Below, in pieces: positions 1 to 8,114 of a stretch of DNA of 40,000 nucleotides. How positions within the stretch are numbered: position 1 is the first letter of the stretch; each line of letters opens with the position of its first letter. Source of the stretch: Chloroflexota bacterium (lineage in GTDB: Bacteria; Chloroflexota; Dehalococcoidia; Lucifugimonadales; UBA3495); the NCBI GenBank assembly GCA_028874675.1, contig JAPPJA010000038.1:1-40000 (forward strand). The letters run 5' to 3'. Made by a program: the position numbers and the translations under genes. Under the pieces are notes generated by a model. The model was not told the DNA's origin and searched no databases. It saw only the letters and a program-made list of their open reading frames with translations.

Positions 1-327
1 AAGATGACCTGGGTGTCTTCAGAAACAAACCGGCATAATTAGTTGGAGCAAATGGCCCTCACCCCCGGCCCCTCTCCCTCGGGGAGAGGGGTGAAGTTTG
101 GGTTGGGGTGACAGTTGGGTGTTGACGGGTTAGATGGCCACTGCCTAGCCTGAATATTGTCGGACAAGGGCGGAAATGCAACCGGCCGGACGACGGGCAA
201 CTGAATAGACGGGCGCGGGCAGCGTCCACAGATGTACGCGAGGGACTGACCTTTGTGGGTTGGTCTCTTTTTGTTTTGAGACCGAAGCTGCCAGCGGCGG
301 GAAATCAGGAGAGAAGGAGGGGCGAAG
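1..327. other. Left edge, mostly non-coding
   Basis: No convincing complete gene lies here. Two plus-strand frames close near the edge, at 36-38 and 40-42, so one may be the 3' end of an upstream gene, but the remaining 11-13 codons are too short to identify. A half copy of a dispersed palindromic repeat follows at 56-91. The stretch from about 240 to 327 leads into the prohead protease gene and ends in a strong Shine-Dalgarno AAGGAGG at 314-320. Confidence 0.5.
56..91. repeat. Half copy of GC-rich palindromic repeat (family A)
   Basis: The sequence reads CCCTCACCCC-CGGCCCCTCT followed by a small hairpin CCCTCGGGGAGAGGGG. The same unit starts the element at 995 and, inverted, closes it at 1221. 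Only one arm is present here. This is a dispersed intergenic repeat and not a gene. Confidence 0.8.
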
Positions 328-1020
328 TTGAGGGTGAATTTTCCGGGGGAGCCGGGCGAAGACGGGGAACGGGAGCGGGAGCTGCTGCTGGAATCGCTGG
401 AGCGGTACCGGCGGGGGCTGACGGACGCGCCCCTGCTGCGGAAGCGGGGAATGGGTCCGGCCGGCGGGCGCGAGGTGGTGACGGAGGAGGGCCGGAGGCG
501 GGAGAGCACCGGCAAGGACGGGGAAGGCGGCGCGGCCATGACCTTCGTCATTTCCGATGAGGAGGTGGACCGGCACGGCGACGTGGTGGTGGCCCAGGGG
601 TGGAGGCTGCAGGCCTACCGGAGCAACCCGGTGCTGCTGTGGGCCCATAACTACGGGCTGCCGGCCATCGGGCGGGCGGCGGCGGTGTGGGCGGAGCCGG
701 GGCAGCTACTGGCGCGGATGGAGTTCGCGCCGACGGGCTTCGCGCAGGAGGTGGCGGCCCTGTACCGCAGCGGGTACCAGCAGGGAGTGTCGGTGGGGTT
801 CAAGCCGCTGCGGTACGAGGAGCGGCGGGACGGGGTGACCGGAGCCTTCCTGGGCGTCCGGTTCCTGGAGCAAGAGCTGATCGAGGTAAGCGCGGTGCCG
901 GTGCCGGCCAACCGCAATGCGCTGCTGCGGGAACGGGGGCCGGAGGAGGGGAGCAAGGGAGTGACGCTGGAGGAGGTGGTTGCGGTGTTGCGGGCCCTCA
1001 CCCCCGGCCCCTCTCCCTGA
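328..1020 (+). CDS. HK97-family phage prohead protease
   Basis: This is a phage capsid maturation protease (family U35 fold) that cleaves the scaffold or delta domain of the major capsid protein during head assembly. The protease domain runs from about residue 70 to 200. His107, in LLWAHNYG, and Ser155, in YQQGVSVGF, are the expected catalytic residues, and the family-typical EVSAVPVPAN follows at about 186-195. The TTG start at 328 is chosen because AAGGAGG ends 7 bases upstream; an ATG at 538 would give only the core domain. The last eight residues (ALTPGPSP) and the stop codon come from an inserted repeat element, so the original C-terminus was probably replaced. The major capsid gene follows directly, the usual order in HK97-type head modules. 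The fold assignment is confident; whether the enzyme still works is unknown. Confidence 0.88.
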   Translation: MRVNFPGEPGEDGERERELLLESLERYRRGLTDAPLLRKRGMGPAGGREVVTEEGRRRESTGKDGEGGAAMTFVISDEEVDRHGDVVVAQGWRLQAYRSNPVLLWAHNYGLPAIGRAAAVWAEPGQLLARMEFAPTGFAQEVAALYRSGYQQGVSVGFKPLRYEERRDGVTGAFLGVRFLEQELIEVSAVPVPANRNALLRERGPEEGSKGVTLEEVVAVLRALTPGPSP

Positions 1021-1221
1021 GGGAGAGGGGGGAAGAGAGGACGTGGGTCTGGGTAGGAGAGGGGGTTGCGGGTTGGGGCCAGGGCGACCGCAAGGGTCGC
1101 CGCCACGATGGGGTGGGAAATGGCAGGGGCGGGGAACGGCCGTGCGCCCGTGACCCATACGCTCCCAACCCACATACATCCTTCCCCCCTCTCCCTGAGG
1201 GAGAGGGGCCGGGGGTGAGGG
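995..1221. repeat. MITE-like element with inverted ends (family A)
   Basis: A 227-base segment is bounded by near-perfect inverted arms of about 40 bases. The left arm starts CCCTCACCCCCGGCC and the right arm ends GGCCGGGGGTGAGGG; each arm also contains its own CTCCCTGAGGGAG palindrome. The interior has no reading frame of note. The left arm overlaps the 3' end of the prohead protease gene and supplies its stop codon. No clear target duplication was seen. The size and terminal symmetry suggest a non-autonomous mobile element or a large REP/BIME-type unit. Confidence 0.7.
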
Positions 1222-1261
1222 CATCCCCACGAATTGGAACAAATTGCAAAGGAGGAGTTGT

Positions 1262-2593
1262 ATGACCCTGGGAACACAGGATATTGAGGTTATCAAGCGG
1301 GAAGTGGCGGGGATACGCGACTTTTACGCCTCGCGGATGGACTCGGAGCTGGCGCCGCTGCAGGAGGAGGTGGGGCGCATTGCCGCCCAGCTGGGACGGG
1401 TGCAGGAGCAGTGGCGGGACGGGGAACGGCGGGCGCTGCTGGCCAGGTACGGGGGCGAGGACCGGCCCCGGGTGTCCCACGGCAAGTACCGGGGAATGGA
1501 CGCCCTGTCGCTGGCCTACGTGCGCAGCGTGCTGAACGCCCAGCTGCGGGAGCCGGCGGGGCTGAACCAGCGGATGCTGGAGGACTGGCAGACCAACCTG
1601 AAGGCGGCCCTGGACAGCACCACCGCCGGAACGGGGGACGAGCTGGTGGCCACGGCCGAGGCCTCGGCGCTGTGGTCGGACGTCAACCTGGAAACGCTGA
1701 TTGCGCCCCTGTTCTCGCGGGTGGAAATGCCGACCAATCCCTTTGAGATTCCGCTGCAGCTGGGCGGCGTGAACTGGTACCCGGGGACGGAGAACACGGC
1801 GGTTACGGGAACGGCGCCGGCCACGGCCCGCCAGACCCTGACGGCCCACGAGCTGGTGGCCGAGGTCCCCTGGTCGCTGACGCTGGACGAGGACGCGGTG
1901 ATCGCCATGGCGGAGGAGGTGCGCAGTTCGCTGGTGCGCAACGCGGTGGAGGTGATTGACGACGTGCTGCTGAACGCCGACACCACCGCCGCCAACGGCA
2001 TCAACGCCGACGGGGCCACCATAACGGCCGCCACGGCGGGCAAGGGTCACTGGCTGGTGGGCTTTGACGGCCTGCTGCATCTGCCCCTGGTGGACAACGC
2101 GACGCAGGCCAACAACCACAACGCGGCGGTCAGCGACGGTATGTTCAACGAGGTCCGGGGCAAGCTGGGCAGGTACGGGGTAAGGCCGTCGGAACTGGCG
2201 TACATCATGGATGTGAGCACCTACATAAAGTCGCTGACGGTGAGCAATTTCCGCACCCTGGACAAGCTGGGGAACAACGCCACCCTGCTGCGGGGCCAGC
2301 TGGGCGCGGTGGAAGGGATTCCGGTGATCGTGTCGGAGCAGATGGCCACCGCCGATGCCGACGGCAAGGTTACCGACGGCGGCAACGCCAACACCAAGGG
2401 CCGGCTGCTGATTACCAACCGGACCCAGTGGCGGCTGGGGTTCCGCCGGGAGTTGCTGATCGAGACCACGCGGGATATCCAGAAGCGGCAGAACGTGATG
2501 GTGGTGAGCATGCGCCTGGCCTTCATGGAGCGGACGGGCAGCCGGAGCACGGCCACCCACACCGCGCTGCAGTACAACATAACCGGAGTCTAG
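1262..2593 (+). CDS. HK97-family major capsid protein
   Basis: This is the major capsid protein of HK97 fold that builds the icosahedral head. The first 60 or so residues are charged and probably helical (IKREVAGIRDFYASRM onward), as expected for the delta/scaffold domain removed by the protease. The shell domain follows, with the typical run around WSDVNLETLIAPLFSRVEMP, the P-loop region VPWSLTLDEDAVIAMAEEV, and a C-terminal A-domain ending in RLAFMERTGS. The ATG at 1262 is preferred over a TTG at 1244 because AAAGGAGGA lies 5-6 bases upstream. At 443 residues it is slightly long for the family. It sits between the protease and the head-tail adaptor, the canonical head-module order. No frameshift or internal stop is present. 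Confidence 0.9.
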   Translation: MTLGTQDIEVIKREVAGIRDFYASRMDSELAPLQEEVGRIAAQLGRVQEQWRDGERRALLARYGGEDRPRVSHGKYRGMDALSLAYVRSVLNAQLREPAGLNQRMLEDWQTNLKAALDSTTAGTGDELVATAEASALWSDVNLETLIAPLFSRVEMPTNPFEIPLQLGGVNWYPGTENTAVTGTAPATARQTLTAHELVAEVPWSLTLDEDAVIAMAEEVRSSLVRNAVEVIDDVLLNADTTAANGINADGATITAATAGKGHWLVGFDGLLHLPLVDNATQANNHNAAVSDGMFNEVRGKLGRYGVRPSELAYIMDVSTYIKSLTVSNFRTLDKLGNNATLLRGQLGAVEGIPVIVSEQMATADADGKVTDGGNANTKGRLLITNRTQWRLGFRRELLIETTRDIQKRQNVMVVSMRLAFMERTGSRSTATHTALQYNITGV

Positions 2594-2603
2594 GCCATCA
2601 CGG

Positions 2604-2691
2604 TTATTTGTCCACGAATAGACACGAATCTTCACGAATGCTGTATTCGCTTCAATTCCATTAGTGAAGACTCGTGCTCATTAGTGGATTT
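2604..2691. repeat. Inverted pair of dispersed repeat (family B)
   Basis: A unit beginning TTGTCCACGAATAGACACG at about 2608 recurs in inverted form ending ATTAGTGGA at about 2691. Together the arms can fold into a hairpin between the capsid and adaptor genes. Related single or paired copies lie at 3591-3626, 11513-11547 and 29843-29926. Several copies contain TTATCCACG, which matches the DnaA-box sequence found in the origin region of this window. Confidence 0.7.
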
Positions 2692-2728
2692 CGTTGTGCT
2701 CAGTGGATAAAGGAGGGCGGAAAGATTT

Positions 2729-3580
2729 ATGACCAATGCCTATTGCGATTTGGCGACGCTGAAGTCGGGAGGGGCGCTGAACATCAGCGGCAGCGGCCAC
2801 GACCGGCGGCTGCTGCATCTGCTGGAAGAGGCGTCGCGGCTGATTGACGGGTACTGCAACCGCCATTTCTACGTGCTGGAGACCACGCGGCAGTTCGAGG
2901 CCAACTGGTGGTCGCCGGGGCTGCAGCAGCTGCTGGTGCCGGACCTGATCGGCGCGGACTCGGTGCGGGTGGCCGCCAAGTTCGACGGGGTGGACAGCCC
3001 GCCCGGGTGGCGGACGGCGGAGTACCGGCTGTATCCCATGGACGCGGCGCCGGAACGGGCGTGGGGACGTCCCTATACCCGCATGGCAATTGAGCCGGTG
3101 TGCACGCCCGTGTGCCGCCGGACGGACTGCCACGCCCTGGTGGAAGTGGCCGGCCGGTGGGGCTACCGGCAGGACCTGCAGGAGACGGGAGTCGCCACCA
3201 GCGCGGCGCTGGGCGCGGGGGACGCCTCGGTGACGGTGTCGGGAACGGTACCGGGAACGGAGGGGATATCCCCGGGTCAGACGCTGAGGCTGGACGACGA
3301 GCAGGTTTACGTGACCGCCGTGGCGGCGCAGGGACTGACGGTGGAACGGGGGGTCAACGGGACCGAGGCGGCGGCCCACGAGCCAGGGACATCCATCAAC
3401 GCATACCGCTACCCCGGGCCGGTATCGGAGGCGTGCCTGCAACTGGCGGTGCAGCTGTGGCACACGCGGGGCCGGGCGGCAGTCGGGGAGAATGAGGCGG
3501 GGCGTCGGCCTGAATCGTCCGGCGGCCTGGGACGAGAGGCGAAGGCGCTGGTGGCGGCCTACCGGAAGCTGGCGCTTTGA
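2729..3580 (+). CDS. Phage head-tail connector (gp6-like adaptor), probable
   Basis: This is probably the adaptor protein that docks on the portal and links the head to the tail. The N-terminal part (LLHLLEEASRLIDGYCNRHF, residues about 28-47) and the C-terminal helix (EACLQLAVQLWHTRGRAAVG) are typical of gp6-like connectors. The middle (about residues 150-220) is a beta-rich insert built of short V/T/G-rich strands around a DDEQVYVTAV segment, which makes the protein 283 residues instead of the usual 100-200. The ATG is preceded by AAGGAGGG. It lies just after the capsid gene and before the tail terminator. The family call rests on helix pattern and gene order, so confidence is moderate. Confidence 0.7.
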   Translation: MTNAYCDLATLKSGGALNISGSGHDRRLLHLLEEASRLIDGYCNRHFYVLETTRQFEANWWSPGLQQLLVPDLIGADSVRVAAKFDGVDSPPGWRTAEYRLYPMDAAPERAWGRPYTRMAIEPVCTPVCRRTDCHALVEVAGRWGYRQDLQETGVATSAALGAGDASVTVSGTVPGTEGISPGQTLRLDDEQVYVTAVAAQGLTVERGVNGTEAAAHEPGTSINAYRYPGPVSEACLQLAVQLWHTRGRAAVGENEAGRRPESSGGLGREAKALVAAYRKLAL

Positions 3581-3590
3581 CGCGGGATGT

Positions 3591-3626
3591 TTTTATCCAC
3601 GAATGGGCACGAATTCTCACTAATGG
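3591..3626. repeat. Dispersed repeat, family B copy
   Basis: The unit TTTTTATCCACGAATGGGCA is followed by CGAATTCTCACTAATGG, between the adaptor and tail-terminator genes. It contains TTATCCACG, an exact match to a DnaA box of this window's oriC, read on the plus strand. Confidence 0.7.
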
Positions 3627-3638
3627 AACGGGGGTGAA

Positions 3639-4055
3639 ATGGCGCTGATTGAGGTGAGAGACGAGCTGGCGAGACGGCTGGGGCGGATGGAGGGAGTAAG
3701 GGTGTATGGCGAGCCGCCCGACGTGGTGACGGAATTGCCGGCAGCCATCATCCGGCCGGGCAAGCCGCTGGCGGAATACAACGGGACGCTGGCGGGCAAC
3801 GACGTGGCCTACGGCCTGGAAGCTCTGGTCCTGACCGGCTCGGGTGATGATGCCCAGGCATGGGAGGAAATGGCGGCCTTCGTGGCGCCCACGGGACCAA
3901 AGTCGGTCAAGGCGCAGGTGGAGGACGCAACGGGCGCGCAAGGAGCGGTGGACTGGTTCCGGGTGACCCGGGCCTCCGAGGGCGGACGCGTCGGCTACGG
4001 CAAGGCCAGCTACTGGGGAGTCGCCTTCCAGGTGCAGGGGTATGTGAGTGGGTAG
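3639..4055 (+). CDS. Phage tail terminator/completion protein, probable
   Basis: This 138-residue protein is probably the tail terminator that caps the tail tube and joins it to the head. The N-terminal helix (ALIEVRDELARRL) is followed by alternating strands and helices with PAAIIRPGKPLAEYNG, a pattern common in tail-terminator proteins of gpU and Gp-completion type. Its place between adaptor and tail tube is the position expected for this function. A purine-rich GGGGGTGA lies just upstream of the ATG. No residue-level signature proves the family, so an unassigned minor structural protein remains possible. Confidence 0.6.
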   Translation: MALIEVRDELARRLGRMEGVRVYGEPPDVVTELPAAIIRPGKPLAEYNGTLAGNDVAYGLEALVLTGSGDDAQAWEEMAAFVAPTGPKSVKAQVEDATGAQGAVDWFRVTRASEGGRVGYGKASYWGVAFQVQGYVSG

Positions 4056-4108
4056 GTCTGCCGACACCCACAGGGATTTCCGGGGACCGGGTAAGGAGGA
4101 GGGTATTT

Positions 4109-4552
4109 ATGGCCAAAGCGCCGGTGGCGGGTCGCAGCTACATCGAGGTTAGTGACTCCAATGGAGTGGCCCGAAACCTGTCCTCATACGTTGAGGCGGT
4201 GGAACCCCTGGGGCTGCAGGTGTCGGCGCTGGACGTTACGGGCCTGAATGACGAATCGCGGCAACTGGCCGCCGGCCCTGAGCCGGTGCAGGAGTTCACG
4301 CTGCGGGGCCTGTTCGACGATACGCCGGTGACGGGTCCGGACGCGGTGCTGGCGGGAATAGTGGGCCAGGTGGTAACGGTCAGCTACGGCCCGGCGGGCA
4401 GGGGAGCGGGACAGCGCAGAGTCACCGGACAGTTCCTCTGCCTCAGCTACCAGGTCGGCGGCAGCGTCGCCGAAGGGGGCGGGTCAGGACTGGTGAGGTT
4501 TACCGCCAGGTTCCAGCAGTCGGGGCCGGTGACCCTGGAAGTGTGGAGCTGA
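4109..4552 (+). CDS. Phage major tail tube protein, probable
   Basis: A 147-residue protein with the look of a siphovirus tail tube subunit. Near the N-terminus, SNGVARNLSSYVEAVEPLGL followed by LDVTGLNDESR matches the 'xDISxYV...DVTxxGD' pattern of tail tube proteins, and GLFDDTPVTGPDAVL fits the next conserved stretch. The C-terminus is beta-rich and ends in a short hydrophobic strand. The start at 4109 is chosen because TAAGGAGGAG ends 7-8 bases upstream; longer in-frame readings upstream overlap the previous gene and lack such a site. The presence of a tube protein argues for a tailed, non-podovirus particle. Confidence 0.72.
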   Translation: MAKAPVAGRSYIEVSDSNGVARNLSSYVEAVEPLGLQVSALDVTGLNDESRQLAAGPEPVQEFTLRGLFDDTPVTGPDAVLAGIVGQVVTVSYGPAGRGAGQRRVTGQFLCLSYQVGGSVAEGGGSGLVRFTARFQQSGPVTLEVWS

Positions 4553-4578
4553 AGGGTTGAATTCTTTGAGGGGAGGCG

Positions 4579-6624
4579 ATGGGGCAAATGGTCAGTCCTC
4601 GCTGGCGAATATGGGTGGATTGGAACGGCAACGGGACCTGGGGAGAGTCCAGCGGAGCCTACCGGGAAGAGGTCACGGAAGATGTGCTGGACCTGGAATG
4701 GAGGTGGGGAAAGCGGGCAGGGATTTCGGGAACCCGGCGCCGGATGCCGCCGGCCGAGTTGAACCTCACCCTGGGCAACGGGGACCAGCAGTACACCCCG
4801 GGGAATTCACAGTCGCCCCTGCACGGTCACCTGAACGCGGGGAAACGGGTTTGGGCGGCCTTCGCCTGGCCGCTGGATGACTTCCAGGGGACCAACGGCA
4901 GGGACCTGAACGGAAGGGCGGCGCCGGTGGGAGAAGGGGCCGCGTGGAGCAAGGCGTCCACCGGGCCGGCCGGCGTGGTCGTGGAGCAGGGAATGGCCAA
5001 ACCCGCCAGCGGCGGCGGCGGGGCCATCTACACCCTGGACTTCGGCGAAGCGGACGCTCACGTGGGGTTTATTTTCCGGCGCAGCAGTAACGGCGGCAGC
5101 GGGGTCGCGCTGCGGGTGGCCAGCCAGTGGGACTACCTCAGGGTGAGCTTCCGCAACGACGGCACCGTGCTGGAGGACGTCACCTTTGGCTTTCCGTCGT
5201 TCCTGCGGCGGGGAGACCCGCTGGCGGCAGACCGGGACTACTTCATCGAAATCGCCATGCACGGAAGCTCGGTGCGCCTGTTTGCCACCGACCTGAGCCA
5301 AGGCAGCGCGGACCGCAAGACTATCCTGGACGGGGGCGGCAACGCCGGCAATGCCACTGCCACCCGGCACGGCCTGTGGCACGACGGATCGGCCGCCGCC
5401 ACAGCAGACCGGTGGGGCCAGTTTGGAGGCTGGCGCAGTTTCTTCTACGGGTCGGTGGCGCGGCTTTCGCCGGAGCGGGACCCGGAACTGGGGTACGTCT
5501 GCCGGATTACGGCGCGGGACGACCTGCACCTGCTGGCCCAGTGGCCCCTGTACAACCTGTTCAACCAGTCCCCGCTTTCCACCGGCAGCCTCGCCAACAG
5601 CATCCTCACCTGGGCCGGCTTCAGCCCCAGCCACCGGCGGCTGGACCAGGGACAGACCCTGGTAGCCACTGAACCGAGGGCGATGTGGCGGATTTCGGCG
5701 GAGAGGGCGCTGGCCGGCCTGGCCGAAGAGGAGAACGGGCGCATTTACCTGGATGGGCGGGGTTATGTGCAGCTGGAAGACGCCGGTCACCGTAATGCCG
5801 GCCCCCATGCAGCGGCGCGGGTCACGCTGCGGGACACCAGCGGCTCCGGCCCCTATTTCTCCGAGCTGGTCTGGGACGACGGCAATGACGGGGTGGAGAA
5901 CTCGGTGGCCTTCCGGTATCGCCTGGCCACAAGCCGCGGCCCGCAGGAGATATGGCAGTTGCGGGATGTTCCGGCCATACCCGCCGGCGCCACCCGGGAC
6001 TTCCTGGCGGAAAGCGACAGGTACGAGGTTGTGGACTCTTTCCAGGCGCCGGCGGCCAACTCCGACTACACCGCCAACTCCCGTCCCGACGGAAGGGGTG
6101 ACGATATGACCGACAGCGTCACCGTTTCACTGCCCTACGCGCCCGGCGGCTCGCTGGCCGCGCCGTCGGACCGGTACCGGGGAAGGGGGACGGTGGTGCG
6201 GGTGACCAACGACCACGCATCGGCCACCGCCTACCTGACCCTGCTGCGACTGATGGCAGACCGGACGTATGAGGCGCCCGAACCCACCAGCTACCGGGCT
6301 GAAGACACGGCCAGCCAGTCCGCCCACGGCCTACGGGACGCGGCGGTGGAGTGCCGGTTCATCGACAACTACGCGGCGGCCCGGGTGGGAGCCGAAGCCC
6401 GGCTGGCTGACGGAAGCAGGGCCAGGGCGCGCCTGGTACTTACCCTTCCCAACGGAGGCGGCGCGAACCTGGCGCAGATGGCGCACCGGGTACTGTCGGA
6501 CCGGATAAGGGTGGTCAGCGGCAGCCCACGCGTTGATGGGGACTTTTTCATCGAGGGAATGGAAATTATTGCGCGGGCGCGTACAGGGGAAATGGTGGCT
6601 CGGTGGCTGGCGGTAGAGGTGTAG
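4579..6624 (+). CDS. Phage tail-tip/baseplate hub-like protein with inserted lectin-like domain
   Basis: This 681-residue protein probably sits at the tail tip. Residues about 1-105 form a beta-rich domain (WRIWVDWNGNGTWGE, then LNLTLGNGDQQYTPG), and its continuation seems to resume near residue 290 with FFYGSVARLSPERDPE and VCRITARDDLHLLAQ. The stretch between (about 110-285) looks like an inserted jelly-roll of LamG/concanavalin type: strands such as AIYTLDFGEADAHVGFIFRR, DYLRVSFRNDGTVL and DYFIEIAMHGSSVRL alternate regularly. Such inserts often bind surface sugars. ATG 4579 has AGGGGAGG very close; ATG 4588 is an alternative with an 11-base spacer. It follows the tail tube directly, where a tape-measure gene would be expected. 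The hub role is inferred from fold pattern and position. Confidence 0.62.
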   Translation: MGQMVSPRWRIWVDWNGNGTWGESSGAYREEVTEDVLDLEWRWGKRAGISGTRRRMPPAELNLTLGNGDQQYTPGNSQSPLHGHLNAGKRVWAAFAWPLDDFQGTNGRDLNGRAAPVGEGAAWSKASTGPAGVVVEQGMAKPASGGGGAIYTLDFGEADAHVGFIFRRSSNGGSGVALRVASQWDYLRVSFRNDGTVLEDVTFGFPSFLRRGDPLAADRDYFIEIAMHGSSVRLFATDLSQGSADRKTILDGGGNAGNATATRHGLWHDGSAAATADRWGQFGGWRSFFYGSVARLSPERDPELGYVCRITARDDLHLLAQWPLYNLFNQSPLSTGSLANSILTWAGFSPSHRRLDQGQTLVATEPRAMWRISAERALAGLAEEENGRIYLDGRGYVQLEDAGHRNAGPHAAARVTLRDTSGSGPYFSELVWDDGNDGVENSVAFRYRLATSRGPQEIWQLRDVPAIPAGATRDFLAESDRYEVVDSFQAPAANSDYTANSRPDGRGDDMTDSVTVSLPYAPGGSLAAPSDRYRGRGTVVRVTNDHASATAYLTLLRLMADRTYEAPEPTSYRAEDTASQSAHGLRDAAVECRFIDNYAAARVGAEARLADGSRARARLVLTLPNGGGANLAQMAHRVLSDRIRVVSGSPRVDGDFFIEGMEIIARARTGEMVARWLAVEV

Positions 6625-6840
6625 ATGGGCAGGGACGAGGGACAGCTGTGGGGTCCTTGACGATCTGGAACGTCGAAGTGAAGGTGAAGTCGGAGGCTGG
6701 CGACCTTCACAGCGGCGGAATAGCGGGCTATCTCTCGATGGCGACCAGGCTGAACCCCAGAGCCGTCCATCCGGCCAAAGCCGGTACGACGTTCCCTGGA
6801 CGGGGAAGCCCCGCCACACGGAACTGCTAATAATACTTGG
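6625..6840. other. Gap after the phage cassette
   Basis: Nothing that looks like a gene was found. Short hairpins are present (CCGGCCAAAGCCGG near 6770 and GGGGAAGCCCC near 6803), but neither is followed by a T tract, so no clear terminator closes the phage cassette. Confidence 0.5.
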
Positions 6841-6955
6841 TTAGCGTTCCAATTCAGGTGGCATGGCGCGGGCAGAATGGTCGAAATGCTGTCAAGGTCG
6901 GGTTTGAAACCCGCCCCTGCCTGCTATAGGCCACCTGAATCGCAACGTTACGCTA
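6841..6955. repeat. MITE-like palindromic element (family C)
   Basis: A segment of about 115 bases is bounded by imperfect inverted ends: TTAGCGTTCCAATTCAGGTG on the left, and on the right GCCACCTGAATCGCAACGTT followed by ACGCTA. The interior carries GGGTTTGAAACCCGCCCCT. A related copy lies at 27038-27110, sharing the TCGAAATGC...GGGTTTGAAACCCGCCCCT...CTGCTATA core and the AATCGCAAC tail. It separates the phage cassette from the pdxST operon. Confidence 0.7.
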
Positions 6956-6966
6956 CCAGCGGGCAA

Positions 6967-6996
6967 TTGATAAGGAACGGGTTCAGGCCGTATAAT
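6967..6996 (+). promoter_or_regulatory. Sigma-70-type promoter of the pdxST operon
   Basis: A -35 element TTGATA at 6967-6972 and a perfect -10 element TATAAT at 6991-6996 are separated by 18 bases. Transcription would start near 7003, about 50 bases upstream of pdxS. No other strong promoter was seen before tmk, so this may drive the whole run. Confidence 0.7.
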
Positions 6997-7054
6997 ACAG
7001 TCGAAAATAGCTTTGAAGCTCAGTTTGCCCTATCCCCCTCGGAGGATGTTGGAT

Positions 7055-7945
7055 ATGGTTGATGTTCTAACCGGTACCTTTACCGTCAAGTCGGGTCACG
7101 CGCAGATGCTCAAAGGCGGCGTCATCATGGATGTGGTGAACGCCGAGCAGGCCATGATTGCCCAGGAGGCAGGGGCCGTAGCCGTAATGGCCCTGGAACG
7201 AGTCCCCGCCGATATCCGCGCCGACGGCGGCGTGGCCCGCATGACCGACCCCGCCATTATCCAGAACATAATGGACTCGGTCAGTATTCCGGTGATGGCC
7301 AAGTGTCGCATCGGGCACTTTGTTGAGGCCCAGGTGCTGGAGGCTATCGGAATTGACTACATTGACGAGTCCGAGGTGCTGACGCCGGCCGACGAGGTTC
7401 ACCACGTGTGGAAGCACGACTTCCAGGTCCCCTTCGTCTGCGGATGCCGCGACCTGGGAGAGGCGCTCCGCCGAATCTCCGAGGGCGCCGCCATGATACG
7501 GACCAAGGGCGAGGCGGGCACCGGCGACGTGGTGGAGGCGGTCCGCCACATGCGCGCCGTGCAGGACGCCATCCGCAAGCTCCAGAACATGCCCGAGGAC
7601 GAACTGGTGGTGGAGGCCCGCAACCTGGCGGTCAGCCTGGAATTGCTGACGCAGACCCGGGAGGAGGGCCGCATGCCGGTGGTCAACTTCGCCGCCGGCG
7701 GCGTTGCCACCCCCGCCGATGCCGCCCTGATGATGCAGCTGGGCGCCGATGGCGTATTCGTGGGCTCAGGCATCTTCAAGTCCGGCGACCCCGCCCAGCG
7801 GGGCTACGCCATCGTCCAGGCCGTCACCCATTACAACGACCCCAAGATACTGGCCGACGTTTCGAAGGATCTGGGAGAGCCGATGGTGGGCATCAGCACC
7901 CGCTCCATCCCGCAGGAAGAACTGCTGGCTCCCCGCAGCATCTGA
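7055..7945 (+). CDS. pdxS: Pyridoxal 5'-phosphate synthase, PdxS (lyase) subunit
   Basis: PdxS forms the (beta/alpha)8 synthase core that makes pyridoxal 5'-phosphate from ribose 5-phosphate, glyceraldehyde 3-phosphate and ammonia delivered by PdxT, in a cytoplasmic 12+12 subunit complex. Asp26 (GGVIMDVV) and Lys83 (MAKCRIGHF) are the expected substrate-binding residues, Lys151 in [10 protein letters not shown] is the second catalytic lysine, and the phosphate-binding [14 protein letters not shown] is near the C-terminus. The ATG at 7055 is chosen because GGAGG lies 9 bases upstream and it gives 296 residues, the usual family length; the ATG at 7046 overlaps that site. pdxT follows 170 bases downstream. 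Confidence 0.97.
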   Translation: MVDVLTGTFTVKSGHAQMLKGGVIMDVVNAEQAMIAQEAGAVAVMALERVPADIRADGGVARMTDPAIIQNIMDSVSIPVMAKCRIGHFVEAQVLEAIGIDYIDESEVLTPADEVHHVWKHDFQVPFVCGCRDLGEALRRISEGAAMIRTKGEAGTGDVVEAVRHMRAVQDAIRKLQNMPEDELVVEARNLAVSLELLTQTREEGRMPVVNFAAGGVATPADAALMMQLGADGVFVGSGIFKSGDPAQRGYAIVQAVTHYNDPKILADVSKDLGEPMVGISTRSIPQEELLAPRSI

Positions 7946-8114
7946 CCCTTTGCATTGCAACGAGGGCAAGGGGGAAGGGCATCGGCCGAGAGAACCGCTG
8001 AGAGCTGCCCCCTGCCCGGTCCAGTGGATACGCCGGGCCCGCCGGTACCACGTCCACGGCGCCGGTGGCAGCGCGAGCAAGGGGTACAAACTCTAAACGC
8101 CGGACAGGAATGCA

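Noticed and set aside
3..38. 3' end of a portal or terminase gene at the left edge
   Set aside because: Two different frames close within 42 bases, and 11-13 codons are too few to identify.
998..2635. A 545-codon minus-strand frame opposite the major capsid gene
   Set aside because: Composition is Arg/His/Gln-rich with no family match, and the opposite strand encodes a recognisable capsid protein with a ribosome site.
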